From contig JAFAYI010000026.1 of NCBI GenBank assembly GCA_019240475.1, positions 186,001 to 250,000 on the forward strand: a stretch of 64,000 nucleotides of DNA, read 5' to 3'. The notes beneath the pieces are model-generated. The model was not told where the DNA came from and did not search any database. It saw only the letters and a list, made by a program, of their open reading frames with translations. A program made the position numbers and the translations under genes. Shown here piece by piece: positions 30,204-38,941 of this stretch. Source of the stretch: Acidobacteriaceae bacterium. GTDB taxonomy: Bacteria > Acidobacteriota > Terriglobia > Bryobacterales > Bryobacteraceae. Every line of letters starts with the position of its first letter. Positions within the stretch are counted from its first letter, which is position 1.

Positions 30204-33200
30204 ATGGAAGCGCAGCCGTTGAGCGGTTTGGACCCGATTATCCAGCGATGGTTTCGGGAACGGTTCGGCGCGCCCACTGAGCCCCAGGCGCTCGGCTGGC
30301 CCCAGATCGCCGCCGGCCGCGACACCCTCATTTCGGCTCCCACCGGTTCGGGCAAGACGCTGGCGGCGTTCCTCATTTGCATCGACCGGCTGGTGCGCGC
30401 TGCAAGATCGGGCGCCCTGAAGCCCCAGATGCAGGTGGTTTATGTCTCGCCTTTGAAAGCGTTGAGCAACGACGTGCATCGCAATCTCGAAGCGCCGCTT
30501 GCCGAGATAGCGGCATTGGCCCGGCAGGAAGGAGTTGCGCTCATGCCGATTCGGACGGCGGTCCGAACGGGTGATACGCCTATGGCTGAGCGCGCGCAGA
30601 TGCTGAAGAAGCCGCCGCACATTCTGGTCACGACGCCGGAATCTCTGTTCATCCTGCTGACGGCGGAGAAGCCGCGCAACATGCTGCGTACTGCTTCGAC
30701 AATCGTTGTCGATGAGATTCACGCCATGGCGGACGACAAACGCGGATTGCATCTCGCGCTGTCGCTCGCGAGGTTCGATGCATTGACCGGAGCGCGCGCG
30801 CAGCGAATCGGGCTCTCGGCGACAGTGAAGCCGATCGAAGAAGTGGCGTGTCTGCTCGGTCCCGATACCCGCATCGTGGATATTGGACACCGGCGCGACA
30901 TGGAGCTCGCCGTCGAGATCCCGCGCGACGAGCTGAGTTCGGTGGCAAGCACCGAGATGTGGAACGAGATCTACGATCGCCTGGCGGAGCTGATCTTGCA
31001 GCACCGGACCACGCTGGTGTTCGTCAACACCAGGCGGTTGTCTGAACGCGTGGCGCATGCGCTGGGAGAGCGGCTGGGCGCAAACGCCGTGCTGCCGCAT
31101 CATGGGAGTCTGTCGCGCCAGTTGAGGCTAGGCGCGGAAGCGAGACTGAAGGGCGGCGAGCTGCGGGCCGTGGTGGCGACTGCTTCGTTGGAGTTGGGAA
31201 TCGACATCGGGACGGTGGACCTGGTCTGCCAAATAGGATCTCCGCGATCCATCGCGGTGGCGCTGCAAAGGATCGGCCGTTCGGGACATTGGGTTGGCGC
31301 GAGGCCCAAAGGCCGGCTATTTGCTGCGACGCGCGACGATCTGATCGAATGCGCCGCGCTGATCTCGGCGATCCGCAAAGGAGATCTGGAGCGCATCGAG
31401 ATGCCCGAGAACGCGCTCGATATTCTGGCGCAGCAGATTGTCGCGGAGGCCGCGGCCGGGCCGTGCCGGGAAGAGGAGCTGTTTGAGCGGTTCCGCTCGG
31501 CATTCCCCTATCGGAATCTCGCGCGAGAGCATTTCGATTCCATCGTCGAGATGCTGTCGGAAGGCATCGCCACCTCGCGCGGACGCAGCGGGGCTCTGCT
31601 GCATCGCGATCGTGTGAATGGGCGCGTGAGAGGCCGGCGCGGAGCGCGGCTGGCGGCGATCACTTCCGGCGGGGCGATTCCGGAGAACACAAACTACACA
31701 GTTATTGCCGAGCCGGATGCGAAGCCAGTGGGAACGCTCGACGAGGACTTCGCGGTTGAGAGCCTGGTTGGCGATGTGTTCCTGCTCGGGACTCATTCCT
31801 GGCGCATCAAGCGCGTCGAGCCCGGGCGCGTTCGCGTGGAGGATGCGCAAGGCGCTGCGCCGTCCATTCCGTTCTGGCTGGGCGAAGCTCCGGGGCGCTC
31901 GCCGGAGTTGTCCGCGGAAGTAACGCGAGTTCGAGAACGAATCGTCGTCGATACCGAACCCGCGCCTGAGTTTCTTCAGTCCGAGTGCGGACTCGACGAA
32001 GCGGGCGCAAGACAGGCGGCGGCGTACGTACGCGCAGGCGTGGCGGAACTGGGGGTGCTCCCTTCGCAAACAACAGTCGTAGCCGAGCGGTTCTTCGATC
32101 AGGCGGGAGGCATGCAGTTCGTGCTGCATGCGCCCTTCGGCTCGCGCATCACGCGCGCGTGGGGACTGGCCCTGCGCAAGCGATTTTGCCGCGCCTTCAA
32201 TTTCGAATTGCAGGCGGCGGCGACGGACAACGGGCTGGTGCTCTCTTTAAGCGATCAGCATTCGTTTCCCTTGGAACTGGTATTCGCATTCCTGAAGCCG
32301 GCGACGCTCGAAGACACGCTGCGGCAAGCGCTGCTCGCGGCGCCTATGTTCGGGGCGCGCTGGCGGTGGAATGCGACTCGCGCTTTGGCCATTCTGCGCT
32401 TCGGCGGCGGCAAGCGCGTGCCTGCGCCCATCCAGCGAATGCGAGCCGACGATCTGTTGGCGGCAGTGTTTCCGGACCAGGTGGCGTGCGGGGAGAACCT
32501 GACGGGGCCGATTCGCATTCCGGACCATCCTCTGGTAAAGGAAACTATCGACAACTGTCTCTACGAGGCGATGGACCTGAACCGGCTGCGGAGCATCATC
32601 GAAGACATCGAGCAGGGCCGCATGCGAACGGTCGCAATCGACACCTCGCAAGCCTCGCAGTTTTCGCACGAGATTCTGAACGCCAATCCGTACGCGTATC
32701 TCGACGACGCGCCGCTTGAAGAACGGCGAACGCGGGCTGTGCAACTGCGGCAGCGGCTGGGAACGGATGTGACCGGTGGAGACGGAGTGCTCGATCCAGC
32801 GATTATCGAAAGCATCTCCTCCGAAGCATGGCCGGAAGCGCGAGACGCCGATGAGCTGCACGACGCGATGCTGACGCTCGTGCGAGTACCGCCCACGGAG
32901 GATTGGCGCGCGTTCTTCGATGAATTGCAGGCGGCCGGCCGCGCATCGACAATCGACGGCGCGGGACTCGGCTTTTGGGTTGCGACAGAGCGGTTGCCCT
33001 TGTTCGATGATGTGGAGGCGGTGGTAGGCGGCTGGTTGGACTCGATGGGGCCGGTGACGATCGCCGAATTGGCTATCCGGCTTGCGATGCCCGAAGAGGC
33101 AGTGGAAGCCGCGCTCATGCGGCTGGAGGCCCGCGGCCAAGCGCTGCGAGGACATTTTCGAAAGAAAGACGGCGCGATTGAATGGTGTAACCGCCGCATC

Positions 33201-34238
33201 CTGGCGCGAATTCATCGCGCGACGCTCGGCCGTCTACGGCGCGAAATAGAGCCGGTTACAACGCTGGTGTTCGATCAGTTCCTGCAGGCCTGGCAGCATG
33301 TCGCCGAAGGCGCGCAACTGCACGGAGCGGACGGAACGCTGCAGATCATTCGGCAACTGCAAGGCTACGAGATTCCCGCCTCCGCGTGGGAATCTGAGAT
33401 TCTGTCGCGCAGGATTGCGAAATACGATCCGGAGATGCTGGATGAGCTGTGCTTTTCGGGCGAGGTGATGTGGGCGCGCGTGTCGCCGCATCCGGCGCTG
33501 GCCGAGAACCGCCGCGTGCGGCCCACCCGCATTGCGCCCGTGACATTGTTCCTGCGCGAAGATGCCGGTTGGCTCATGGCGGCGGCCGACGAGAAGGATG
33601 CGGCTTCGCTATCCGATGCCGCGCGAGATGTCTTGGCCGCGCTCGAACGAAACGGCGCGAGCTTCTTCGGCGATCTGGCGGGGCACACGCACCGGCAGGC
33701 GGCCGAAGTAGAAGACGGGCTATGGGAACTGCTGGCCGGAGGCTTTGTCACCGCCGATGGATTCGACAATCTGCGGATATTGATCGATCCTCGGCGACGG
33801 CGCGGAGAGGACCCGAGCCGCAAGCGGCAACGGCGCGCGGCGGGCAGGTGGGCGGCTTTGGGCAGAGTGCCGGCCCGGGCCACCGCCGAGCATCGAACGG
33901 AGCGGTTCGCCCAGCAGTTGCTGGCACGGTGGGGCGTGTTGGTGCGCGATTTACTCGCCCGCGAAACGCTCGCGCCGCCCTGGCGCGACCTGCTCCCGGT
34001 GCTGCGAAGAATGGAAGCTCGCGGCGAGATTCGCGGAGGGCGGTTCGTTTCGGGCTCGACTGGCGAGCAATTTGCGAGGCCGGAAGCGCTGGAGCTGTTG
34101 CGCATGATCCGGCGCGCGCCGGAGACGAGGCCGGTGGCTACGATCGCGCATGCGGACCCGCTAAATCTGAGCGGCATTATTCTGCCGGGTCCACGGGTGA
34201 GCCGGTTGACGGCAGAGCGAGCCTCGATGCCGGCCTGA
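30204..34238 (+). CDS. lhr: Large ATP-dependent helicase Lhr
   Basis: A 1344-residue superfamily 2 helicase that moves 3'-5' on single strands and prefers RNA:DNA hybrids in characterised relatives. Walker A is APTGSGKT near residues 45-52, with DEIHAMADDKRG (motif II), GLSATV (III), ELGIDIGTVDLVCQIGSPRS (V) and QRIGRSGHW (VI). A winged-helix and beta-barrel core extends to about 870, and the long C-terminal region is present, so this is the full-length Lhr form rather than Lhr-core. The ATG has AAGAG immediately upstream. It lies divergently from lipA and 20 nt before a histidine kinase gene. Confidence 0.93.
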   Translation: MEAQPLSGLDPIIQRWFRERFGAPTEPQALGWPQIAAGRDTLISAPTGSGKTLAAFLICIDRLVRAARSGALKPQMQVVYVSPLKALSNDVHRNLEAPLAEIAALARQEGVALMPIRTAVRTGDTPMAERAQMLKKPPHILVTTPESLFILLTAEKPRNMLRTASTIVVDEIHAMADDKRGLHLALSLARFDALTGARAQRIGLSATVKPIEEVACLLGPDTRIVDIGHRRDMELAVEIPRDELSSVASTEMWNEIYDRLAELILQHRTTLVFVNTRRLSERVAHALGERLGANAVLPHHGSLSRQLRLGAEARLKGGELRAVVATASLELGIDIGTVDLVCQIGSPRSIAVALQRIGRSGHWVGARPKGRLFAATRDDLIECAALISAIRKGDLERIEMPENALDILAQQIVAEAAAGPCREEELFERFRSAFPYRNLAREHFDSIVEMLSEGIATSRGRSGALLHRDRVNGRVRGRRGARLAAITSGGAIPENTNYTVIAEPDAKPVGTLDEDFAVESLVGDVFLLGTHSWRIKRVEPGRVRVEDAQGAAPSIPFWLGEAPGRSPELSAEVTRVRERIVVDTEPAPEFLQSECGLDEAGARQAAAYVRAGVAELGVLPSQTTVVAERFFDQAGGMQFVLHAPFGSRITRAWGLALRKRFCRAFNFELQAAATDNGLVLSLSDQHSFPLELVFAFLKPATLEDTLRQALLAAPMFGARWRWNATRALAILRFGGGKRVPAPIQRMRADDLLAAVFPDQVACGENLTGPIRIPDHPLVKETIDNCLYEAMDLNRLRSIIEDIEQGRMRTVAIDTSQASQFSHEILNANPYAYLDDAPLEERRTRAVQLRQRLGTDVTGGDGVLDPAIIESISSEAWPEARDADELHDAMLTLVRVPPTEDWRAFFDELQAAGRASTIDGAGLGFWVATERLPLFDDVEAVVGGWLDSMGPVTIAELAIRLAMPEEAVEAALMRLEARGQALRGHFRKKDGAIEWCNRRILARIHRATLGRLRREIEPVTTLVFDQFLQAWQHVAEGAQLHGADGTLQIIRQLQGYEIPASAWESEILSRRIAKYDPEMLDELCFSGEVMWARVSPHPALAENRRVRPTRIAPVTLFLREDAGWLMAAADEKDAASLSDAARDVLAALERNGASFFGDLAGHTHRQAAEVEDGLWELLAGGFVTADGFDNLRILIDPRRRRGEDPSRKRQRRAAGRWAALGRVPARATAEHRTERFAQQLLARWGVLVRDLLARETLAPPWRDLLPVLRRMEARGEIRGGRFVSGSTGEQFARPEALELLRMIRRAPETRPVATIAHADPLNLSGIILPGPRVSRLTAERASMPA

Positions 34239-34258
34239 GGCGGGATAAAGAGCAGACC

Positions 34259-35260
34259 GTGCTTTCGGCCATCTTGGATAACGTCGCGGCGTTGATCGTG
34301 GTTCTGGATCACACCGGGCACATTGTGCGTTTCAACCGAGCCTGCGAACAAGCGTCCGGCTTCTCTTTCGAGGAGGTGAAGGGCAAGCACTTCCTTGATG
34401 TCGCGTTCGCGCCCGACGAACGAGAACACTTTGGCGCGCTGTTCGAGCGGTTCCGGCTAGGAACTTCGCCTGCAGAGTTCGAGAGCTACTGGACGACACG
34501 CAACGGAGCGAGGCGATTTATCGGCTGGACGATTCGCGCTCTGACCACCAGCAATGGATATGTCATTGCGACAGGAGTGGACCGGACGGAACGCAAGCAT
34601 TTGGAGCAGGCGATTCTTGAAACGAGCGGACGGGAGCAGCGCCGGATCGGGCAGGACCTGCACGACGGACTGGGACAGCATCTGACAGGAATTGCGTTCT
34701 TGAGTAAAGCGCACGAGCAGAAGCTGGCGGATAAGTCAATGCCCGAGGCGGCCGATGCTTCGAAGATCGTCGGCTTAGTGAATGAAGCGATTTATAAGGC
34801 GCGGCAACTCGCCAGAGGGCTGCTGCCGGTTCTATCCGATTCGTTTGGACTAATGTCGGCGCTCCAGCAGTGGGCGAGCGAAGTGGAGGAATTATTCCAG
34901 GTCGAGTGCCGGTTTGACTGCGAGGAGCCAGTGCGAAACCTGGACGAGACGTGCGCCACGCATCTGTATCATGTCGCGCAGGAGGCGGTGCACAACGCGA
35001 TCAAGCACGGAAAGGCGACGCGCATCCTGATTGAGCTGAGCGCCGGCGAAGATAGCGGCGTGCTAACCGTGCTGGACAACGGATGCGGCATTCCGGAAGC
35101 GCCGCGCAGCCGGACGGGAATTGGGCTGCGCATCATGGAGTACCGCGCGGGAATGATTGGGGGCAGACTTCGGGTAGAGCGCGGCAAGGCGAATGGAACG
35201 TTGATCACTTGCACGTTTTCGATTAGAAAGCGCGCAAGAGCGGCGGGCGGAGCGGCTTAA
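34259..35260 (+). CDS. PAS-domain histidine kinase (NarL-partner type)
   Basis: Read from GTG 34259 (AAAGAG upstream), this is a 333-residue cytosolic sensor. A PAS domain spans about 3-115 (ILDNVAALIVVLDHTGHIVRFNRACEQASG). The HisKA_3 dimerisation box has the phosphorylated H135 in REQRRIGQDLHDGLGQHLTG, and the HATPase domain includes N-box HVAQEAVHNAIKHG and LDNGCGIPE...GIGLRIMEYRA. No membrane segment is visible. HisKA_3 kinases normally pair with LuxR-type regulators; none is adjacent. The same frame is open far upstream through lhr, which is a shadow. The start is less sure than the rest. Confidence 0.82.
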   Translation: MLSAILDNVAALIVVLDHTGHIVRFNRACEQASGFSFEEVKGKHFLDVAFAPDEREHFGALFERFRLGTSPAEFESYWTTRNGARRFIGWTIRALTTSNGYVIATGVDRTERKHLEQAILETSGREQRRIGQDLHDGLGQHLTGIAFLSKAHEQKLADKSMPEAADASKIVGLVNEAIYKARQLARGLLPVLSDSFGLMSALQQWASEVEELFQVECRFDCEEPVRNLDETCATHLYHVAQEAVHNAIKHGKATRILIELSAGEDSGVLTVLDNGCGIPEAPRSRTGIGLRIMEYRAGMIGGRLRVERGKANGTLITCTFSIRKRARAAGGAA

Positions 35261-36147
35261 TCGTCGCTCGAAAAGAAGCTCCCGAGGCTGCCGCTTGCGA
35301 GCGCGCTGAGCGGATTCTTCTCATCGCCGGCGTGGCGGTGTTCGGCGGGCGCGAGTTCATGGCGAAGCCGCTCAAGCGTCATGCTTTGCAAAATGACGCG
35401 GCCGGGGCCGGTGAGCGTTGTGAGGAAGAGGCCTTCGCCTCCGAAGATGGCTGTGCGAATACTGCCGACCATCTGAATGTCGTAAGTCACGGTGGGCTCG
35501 AAGGCGACCAGGTGGCCCGTCTGGACTTGGAGCATTTCGCCGGGCCCGAGCGTGAAATCGACGTGATCCCCGCCGGCATGGACGAAGACGGCGCCGGGAC
35601 CGGTGAGCCGCTGGAGGATGAAGCCCTCTCCGCCGAGCAGGCCGGCGCCGAGCCGCTTCACGAGCGCGATGTCGAGCGTAACAGTGCCTTGCGCGAATAA
35701 GAATCCATCGCGCTGAACCATGATGGTCTGACCGGCCGCGAGTTCGAAGACTTGAATCTTGCCGGGGTAATGGCCGGCGAAGCCCACCTCGCCGACGTTC
35801 TGAGTGGAGCGGAAGTAGGTGAAGAAGAGCGATTCGCCCATCAGCTTGCGTTTGATGGCGCCTATGATTTTGTCGCCGAGCGATTGGCCGGTCATGCGCG
35901 TGGTCCAATCGACATTGGCGGATTTGTAGATCATTTTTCCGGCTTCGGCGTAGATCTCCTGACCGGGCTGCAGATGAACTTTGGCGATCTGCAGGTTGTG
36001 TCCTTCTATGTCGTAATGCAGCGGGGCCACGGGCGGGGCCGGCGGATAGTAGGCGGCGCCGGGAGTGGTTCCGAGACCCTGACCGCAGTTGGGGCAAAAC
36101 TTTGAGTTATCGGCGAGCTGACCGCCGCAGTTCGTACAGAAAGCCAT
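35257..36147 (-). CDS. AIM24/TIGR00266-family protein with N-terminal zinc ribbon
   Basis: A 296-residue cytosolic protein. The N terminus is a zinc ribbon (CTNCGGQLADNSKFCPNCGQ). Residues from about 40 form the AIM24 beta-helical domain, recognisable by LQPGQEIYAEAGKMIYKS, MTGQSLGDKIIGAIKRKLMGESLFFTYF, GLLGGEGFILQRLTGPG and IFGGEGLFLTTLTGPG. Bacterial members have no defined activity. The C terminus is a short acidic tail. A TAGCAT lies 8 nt before the ATG. Its stop overlaps the histidine kinase stop by 4 nt (shared TTAA). Confidence 0.86.
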   Translation of the reverse strand: MAFCTNCGGQLADNSKFCPNCGQGLGTTPGAAYYPPAPPVAPLHYDIEGHNLQIAKVHLQPGQEIYAEAGKMIYKSANVDWTTRMTGQSLGDKIIGAIKRKLMGESLFFTYFRSTQNVGEVGFAGHYPGKIQVFELAAGQTIMVQRDGFLFAQGTVTLDIALVKRLGAGLLGGEGFILQRLTGPGAVFVHAGGDHVDFTLGPGEMLQVQTGHLVAFEPTVTYDIQMVGSIRTAIFGGEGLFLTTLTGPGRVILQSMTLERLRHELAPAEHRHAGDEKNPLSALASGSLGSFFSSDD

Positions 36148-36212
36148 AGGTATCTATGCTAACGAAAACCGGGTCGGCCATGTTCCGCCAGGTGTCCGCC
36201 CGGGGCTCCAAC

Positions 36213-37001
36213 TTAAGCTGGCGGAAAAAGGAACTTAAGCGCATCGCGCATGCGAAATCCCCAAGCCTTTTCGTTGTGCCCGGCGCCCTGATCTTCGACG
36301 AATTTGAAATCGTGTTCGGGCTGCCAGCCTTTGGCCACCAGAGCTTCCGCCAGATCCTTGACGTTTTTCACGCATGTCTCCGGGTCCTGGCCTTCGCAGG
36401 TGCCGATATCGAGCCAGATCTTTTGCGGCAGCCTGCCGCGCAGCTTGCGCACTTCGCGAAGAATGGCGCGATTGGCCCACCAAATCGAGGGCGACATGAC
36501 GATGAGCCGGCCGAAGGTATCGGGGTGATGCAGGCCGAGATAGAGCGTGACAAGGCCGCCCAAAGACGAGCCGCCCAAGCCGGTGTTAGCCGCGTCCCGA
36601 AGCGTACGGTATTGGCTGTCGATGAAGGGCTTGAGGTCTTCGACGATGAACCTGGAGTACTTGCGCGCGCGGCCGCCGCGCCCGCGACGATCGCGGACAT
36701 GCGTGTATTCGGCCATGCGCCTGGTTCCCGCATTATAGATACCGACGATGATCAACGGCTGGATCTCTCCGGTCAGAATGAGCTCCTGAGCGAGTTCATC
36801 GAGGCCCCATTCATTGCCCGCGAAGGCGGTCGCGGCGTCGAAGAGATTTTGGCCGTCGTGCAGATACAGGACAGGGTAGCGCCTGTCCGGAGACGAATCG
36901 TAATCGGGGGGCAGATATACGATCACGTCGCGCGGTCCCGATGCGAATCGAGACTCCATCGCTGGATGCAGTTTGATATTGCCGGTTAGAGTGTGTTCCA
37001 C
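36213..37001 (-). CDS. Alpha/beta-hydrolase, putative esterase family
   Basis: A 262-residue cytosolic-looking esterase of the esterase D / enterobactin-esterase-like group. It has the characteristic VIVYLPPDYDSSPDRRYPVLYLHDGQNLFD, nucleophile serine in GLGGSSLGGLVTLYLGL, an LDIGTCEGQDPET segment with an acidic candidate, and catalytic histidine candidate in GAGHNEKAWGFRM. No signal peptide is visible. The natural substrate is unknown: trimeric siderophore, ester or sugar-ester hydrolysis are all possible. It lies between the AIM24 and msrB genes on the same strand. Confidence 0.82.
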   Translation of the reverse strand: MEHTLTGNIKLHPAMESRFASGPRDVIVYLPPDYDSSPDRRYPVLYLHDGQNLFDAATAFAGNEWGLDELAQELILTGEIQPLIIVGIYNAGTRRMAEYTHVRDRRGRGGRARKYSRFIVEDLKPFIDSQYRTLRDAANTGLGGSSLGGLVTLYLGLHHPDTFGRLIVMSPSIWWANRAILREVRKLRGRLPQKIWLDIGTCEGQDPETCVKNVKDLAEALVAKGWQPEHDFKFVEDQGAGHNEKAWGFRMRDALKFLFPPA

Positions 37002-37039
37002 GGTCGGTGCTGAAGATGAATCGAAGCGAGACCGGAAAG

Positions 37040-37573
37040 TTAGCTCTTGATAAAGTTCAGCGCGGCGGAGTTCATGCAGTAGCGCAGACCGGTTGGTTTC
37101 GGGCCGTCCTCAAATACATGGCCTAAATGCGCGTCGCATTTCGCGCAACGGACTTCGGTGCGAATGCCGTAGGAAGTATCAAGCCGGTTTTCGACGTTCT
37201 CCTTTGCGATGGGGGCCCAGAAGCTTGGCCATCCGGTGCCGGATTCAAACTTTGTTTCAGAAGAAAAGAGCGCGTTTGCGCAGCAGACGCAGCGATAGAT
37301 ACCGTGCTCGTGGTTATTCCAATATCTGCCGGTAAAGGCGGGCTCGGTGCCTGCGCGGCGGGCGACTTGAAACTGTTCGGGCGAGAGCTGCGCTCGCCAC
37401 TCCTGATCGGTTCTCTGGACTTTTTCCACTTCCGCGATTCCGGTTCGCTGCCCCTGATCGGTGAATTCGACGACCTTGACCAACTTGGGACCCTTGTTAG
37501 CGCGGGCGCGCGTGAAAGCGGTAAGGCCTAAGCCCGCCGAGAGACTGCTCTGTAAGAAGACCCTGCGCTGCAT
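37040..37573 (-). CDS. msrB: Peptide-methionine (R)-S-oxide reductase with Tat signal
   Basis: From ATG 37573 this is a 177-residue exported MsrB that repairs methionine-R-sulfoxide. The N terminus reads MQRRVFLQSSLSAGLGLTAF, a twin-arginine-like signal. The enzyme domain shows zinc pairs CVCC and CAKC, TGWPSFWAPI, HLGHVFEDGPKPTGLRYC and the catalytic Cys in RYCMNSAALNF. Upstream codons in the open frame are not part of the protein. The gene probably acts in the periplasm on oxidatively damaged exported proteins. A terminator separates it from the PEP-CTERM gene upstream. Confidence 0.92.
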   Translation of the reverse strand: MQRRVFLQSSLSAGLGLTAFTRARANKGPKLVKVVEFTDQGQRTGIAEVEKVQRTDQEWRAQLSPEQFQVARRAGTEPAFTGRYWNNHEHGIYRCVCCANALFSSETKFESGTGWPSFWAPIAKENVENRLDTSYGIRTEVRCAKCDAHLGHVFEDGPKPTGLRYCMNSAALNFIKS

Positions 37574-37618
37574 ACTTATATGGTAACGGGTCAAAGGGAC
37601 GGCGTCGATTCGAGCCTG

Positions 37619-37657
37619 TAAAAAGGAAAAGGGCGTCTTCTCCGAAGAGAAGACGCC
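37619..37657 (-). terminator. Rho-independent terminator with UUCG tetraloop for the PEP-CTERM gene
   Basis: On the minus strand an 11-bp stem (GGCGTCTTCTC / GAGAAGACGCC) closes a TTCG tetraloop at 37632-37657, followed by TTTT-CC-TTTTT. It starts 25 nt after the PEP-CTERM gene stop and ends about 45 nt before the msrB start, so it should end that transcript. Confidence 0.85.
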
Positions 37658-37682
37658 TGGTCGAGGCAGGATTGCGAGCGGG

Positions 37683-38522
37683 TTAGTTTGCGGCGTTTTT
37701 CTTTCGCCGGAAGCGCAGAGCGCCAATTCCCAGCAATCCAGAGCCGAAAAGCAGCAGACTGGCGGGTTCGGGGACCCCAGCGGTTGTGATCTTGACCACC
37801 ATGTCGTTGTAATCGAAATCGGTGTTACAGGAAGGTAGATCCTCCATGCCGATATAGTAAGTGCCCGGTGTTTGTTGAAAGACCGCGAAGTGCTGAATGC
37901 CTGTATCCACCGCGCCTTGATACTGCGAGTTACTCGAGAACGGGTTGAGAATCTGCATATTGAGATCCGAGTCGCTCAGGAATAAGTCATCGATGCCGGA
38001 TGTGCCGTTATAGAAGAAGAGGCCGTACTCGGCCGAGGGCGTGAAGCTGACGGTGCTGCCTGCCTTGGTGCTTCCGTCGAACAGAATTTGAAATTGGCTG
38101 GTGTTGTTGATGTTGTACCAGCCGAAGACATCGTTGGCCGCATCGCCGGCAACCTGGACCTGCATGGTGACGGTTCCGCCGCCGGTGCTGTTGAAGTAGA
38201 AGTCACTGAAGGCTTTGCCGTTCGATTGGCCGAGGTAAGGAATGGTTCCGGGTTGATTGGCAACCTTACAACCACTGGTGGCGAGAGCGAGGCATGCGCC
38301 GACATTGTCGTTTGTGCCGTCCCAGGAGGAGTTATCCCAGTAAGGGCGGTTGGGCGAAGGGTTGGTCCAAGGCTGATTGCTGATCTGCGAAGTGGACCAG
38401 TTCTGCCAAATGCTGCCCGTCGCACCGGGAACAACCACGTTATCGGCCAGCAGGAGACTACTTCCTGTAAAGAGGAGAGCAGCGAGAGAGAGTTTGTTGG
38501 TAAGCTTCAAAGTCATTGTCAT
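37683..38522 (-). CDS. PEP-CTERM sorting-domain protein
   Basis: A 279-residue exported protein. An N-terminal signal (KLSLAALLFTGSSLLLA) leads to an Asn/Ser/Gly/Trp-rich beta-type body, consistent with a secreted structural or adhesive protein. The C terminus carries the PEP-CTERM signal: VPEPASLLLFGSGLLGIGALRFRRKK, that is VPEP, a single hydrophobic helix and a basic tail. Exosortases recognise this tail and link the protein to the surface or matrix. No exosortase is in this window. The body has two cysteine pairs that could form disulfides. A strong UUCG terminator follows the gene. Its ligand or role is unknown. Confidence 0.88.
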   Translation of the reverse strand: MTMTLKLTNKLSLAALLFTGSSLLLADNVVVPGATGSIWQNWSTSQISNQPWTNPSPNRPYWDNSSWDGTNDNVGACLALATSGCKVANQPGTIPYLGQSNGKAFSDFYFNSTGGGTVTMQVQVAGDAANDVFGWYNINNTSQFQILFDGSTKAGSTVSFTPSAEYGLFFYNGTSGIDDLFLSDSDLNMQILNPFSSNSQYQGAVDTGIQHFAVFQQTPGTYYIGMEDLPSCNTDFDYNDMVVKITTAGVPEPASLLLFGSGLLGIGALRFRRKKNAAN

Positions 38523-38674
38523 TCCCTTGCGTTTGGTTTTGAGTTGCGTGATTCCAACTTATGGGGAAAACGGGGCAATAGAAATTGCCTGGAACGGAGT
38601 AAAGCGTATGGGAACTCAGTAGTCCGAAACTTGGGGGCGAACTAGGGTAGCGGCCGGCCTGTTAGCTTAAAGGT

Positions 38675-38923
38675 ATGCCGATATTCGAATACTCCTGCGA
38701 CGATTGCGGAACAAAGTTTGAGAAGCTGGTGCGGCGAAGCGCAGAGGCCGATGCGGTACGTTGCCCATCGTGCGGGGAGGATCACCTGACCACCCAGTAC
38801 TCCACATTCGCAGCCCGCTCGGGGGCTTCGAAGGGTGCTTCCGCGGGCATGGAAGACTGCGGCGCGGGAATGTGCGGCGGCGGCATGTGCCAGGGCGGCA
38901 TGTGCGGCATGAACATGAACTGA
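38675..38923 (+). CDS. FmdB-like zinc-ribbon protein with Met/Cys-rich tail
   Basis: An 82-residue protein. The start MPIFEYSCDDCGTKFEKLVRR with CPSCGED forms the FmdB-type zinc ribbon (two CxxC pairs). The C-terminal 25 residues repeat Gly-Met-Cys (AGMCGGGMCQGGMCGMNMN), a likely metal-binding tail. FmdB proteins are described as regulatory, but the function of short members is not established. A TAGCTT sits 6 nt before the ATG. It is divergent from the PEP-CTERM gene; the tandem RidA-like gene follows 18 nt later. Confidence 0.82.
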   Translation: MPIFEYSCDDCGTKFEKLVRRSAEADAVRCPSCGEDHLTTQYSTFAARSGASKGASAGMEDCGAGMCGGGMCQGGMCGMNMN

Positions 38924-38941
38924 GGGCGCGGCGGGTCTCGG

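Noticed and set aside
33449..34238. Plus-strand frame overlapping the end of lhr and continuous with the histidine kinase
   Set aside because: The region before 34259 is an out-of-frame shadow of lhr rich in Arg and Gly; kinase homology starts after it.
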